Source of the DNA: an uncultured Phycisphaerales bacterium
GTDB taxonomy: Bacteria; Planctomycetota; Phycisphaerae; Phycisphaerales; UBA1924
DNA length: 7,576 bases
Direction: 5' to 3'
Assembly: GCA_937871415.1 (NCBI GenBank)
Contig: CALMQD010000607.1
Location: forward strand, 1 to 7,576
The notes beneath the pieces were generated by a model. That model was given only the letters and a program-made list of their open reading frames with translations. It was not told the DNA's origin and made no database searches. The first letter of the stretch is position 1, and every line of letters starts with the position of its first letter. The position numbers and the translations under genes are program-made. This document shows positions 6,831-7,576 of this stretch, one piece after another.

Positions 6831-7576
6831 ATGCTGAGCTGGCTGAAGTGCGTGGGGTCGGTGATGGGTCGGTCCCAGGTCCCCGGAGACGTCGAAGCGG
6901 ATGCGCCGGCCGTCGGGCTGACCCGCGCCGCACGCCGGGCACGCCTGGGGCTGCATGGCTCTGAGGGAGACCTGAGCCGCGGGCTCGAGCACCTCGAACA
7001 GCGCCTGGTGCTGTCGAGCGGCGTCGACGTCGTGGGCCCGCTTCCCAACGCGTACACGCAGGGGACAAGCACCTGGCACGGGTTCAACGTTGAAGTCCTG
7101 AAGGGCTCGTGGATCATCACCTTCACGCAGCGCCTCTCGCAGCAGGAAGCGACGCAGAAGGCCCAGCAGGTCGCTGCGGCACTGGGCGTCACGCCCGACC
7201 TCGTGCGCCCGTCGACGCTGGGGCGGTTCGCGGAGATCCGCACGCGCGGGCAGGTGACCGAGGCCGCGGTCGAGAACGTCAAGGCCTCGCTCCCGTTCGT
7301 GCAGCAGATCGAGCCCAACCTGCTCAAGCACTCGGAACTGGTCCCGAACGACCCGCGCTACAACGAACAATGGGCGCTGAACAACACCGGCCAGTTGGCG
7401 GGCTATGCCGGCGCCGGCACTCCCGGCGCGGACATCAAGGCGGAGAACGCCTGGAACCTCACCACCGGCTCGGATCAGGTCGTTGTCGCCGTTCTGGATA
7501 CGGGGCTGGACCTGTTCCACCCCGACATCGTCGCGAACATCTACCGCAACCCGGGCGAGATCCCGGCCAACGGGGG
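6831..7576 (+). CDS. Subtilisin-family (S8) protease, LEPR-XLL-like N-terminus, 3' end missing
   Basis: The first 248 residues of a secreted-type serine endopeptidase are present; the frame is open to the window end. Residues 1-50 are a poorly hydrophobic leader. Residues 52-62 read LEHLEQRLVLS, a variant of the LEPR-XLL motif found near the N-terminus of many planctomycete extracellular proteins. Residues about 90-170 look like an inhibitor-type propeptide (VLKGSWIITF, then a helix-rich stretch and SLPFVQQIEPN). The mature part begins near NDPRYNEQWALNNTGQ, the usual start of S8 catalytic domains, and continues through ENAWN to VVVAVLDTGLDLFHPDI, in which Asp223 is the first member of the Asp-His-Ser triad. 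The His and Ser motifs lie beyond the window. It has its own promoter and Shine-Dalgarno sequence and is divergent from the tricorn gene. Family assignment is firm; substrate and any C-terminal anchoring or dockerin-like domains cannot be seen. Confidence 0.93.
   Translation, partial: MLSWLKCVGSVMGRSQVPGDVEADAPAVGLTRAARRARLGLHGSEGDLSRGLEHLEQRLVLSSGVDVVGPLPNAYTQGTSTWHGFNVEVLKGSWIITFTQRLSQQEATQKAQQVAAALGVTPDLVRPSTLGRFAEIRTRGQVTEAAVENVKASLPFVQQIEPNLLKHSELVPNDPRYNEQWALNNTGQLAGYAGAGTPGADIKAENAWNLTTGSDQVVVAVLDTGLDLFHPDIVANIYRNPGEIPANG

Noticed and set aside
6648..7520. 290-codon minus-strand open frame over the subtilase
   Set aside because: It overlaps the subtilase, whose plus-strand frame shows propeptide and DTG motifs. 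The minus-strand product is Arg/Gly/Ala-rich low complexity with no recognisable domain.

Overview
The window looks like chromosomal DNA from a high-GC planctomycete, probably of the Phycisphaerae. Three things point there. Base composition is roughly two-thirds G+C by eye, with strong third-position GC. A very large exported tricorn-type protease is present. The last gene carries, near its N-terminus, a variant of the LEPR-XLL motif (here LEQRLVLS), which is characteristic of secreted planctomycete proteins. The assignment is an inference from motifs, not from a database comparison.

There are four protein genes. (1) 1-1065, plus strand: the 3' part of an integral-membrane acyltransferase of the acyltransferase-3 (OafA/NodX-like) family. 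(2) 1077-2390, plus strand: a complete second member of the same family, in tandem with the first and clearly its paralogue. (3) 2416-6393, minus strand, convergent with gene 2 across a 25-bp gap: a 1325-residue exported tricorn-type S41 peptidase. It has 13 recognisable beta-propeller strand motifs, a C1 domain, a PDZ domain and a catalytic domain with all expected active-site residues. Two Lys/Glu/Asp-rich low-complexity segments interrupt its propeller region. (4) 6831 to the window end, plus strand, divergent from gene 3: the 5' part of a subtilisin-family (S8) serine protease, with the LEPR-XLL-like motif, a propeptide-like region and the start of the catalytic domain including the DTG aspartate.

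The 437-bp stretch between the divergent protease genes (6394-6830) has no convincing gene. It holds a good sigma-70-type promoter reading towards gene 4 (TTGACA, 17 bp, TGTAGT), a leader of about 225 nt with small perfect hairpins, and a good Shine-Dalgarno sequence before gene 4.

Functionally, the two acyltransferases probably O-acylate a cell-envelope or exported glycan or lipid. The two proteases act outside the cytoplasm. Nothing shows that the two pairs work together. No RNA gene, CRISPR array, insertion sequence or phage gene was seen. I did not find an obvious undescribed system; the more unusual points are the charged insertions in the tricorn propellers, the variant LEPR-like motif on a subtilase, and the diverging tandem acyltransferase pair.
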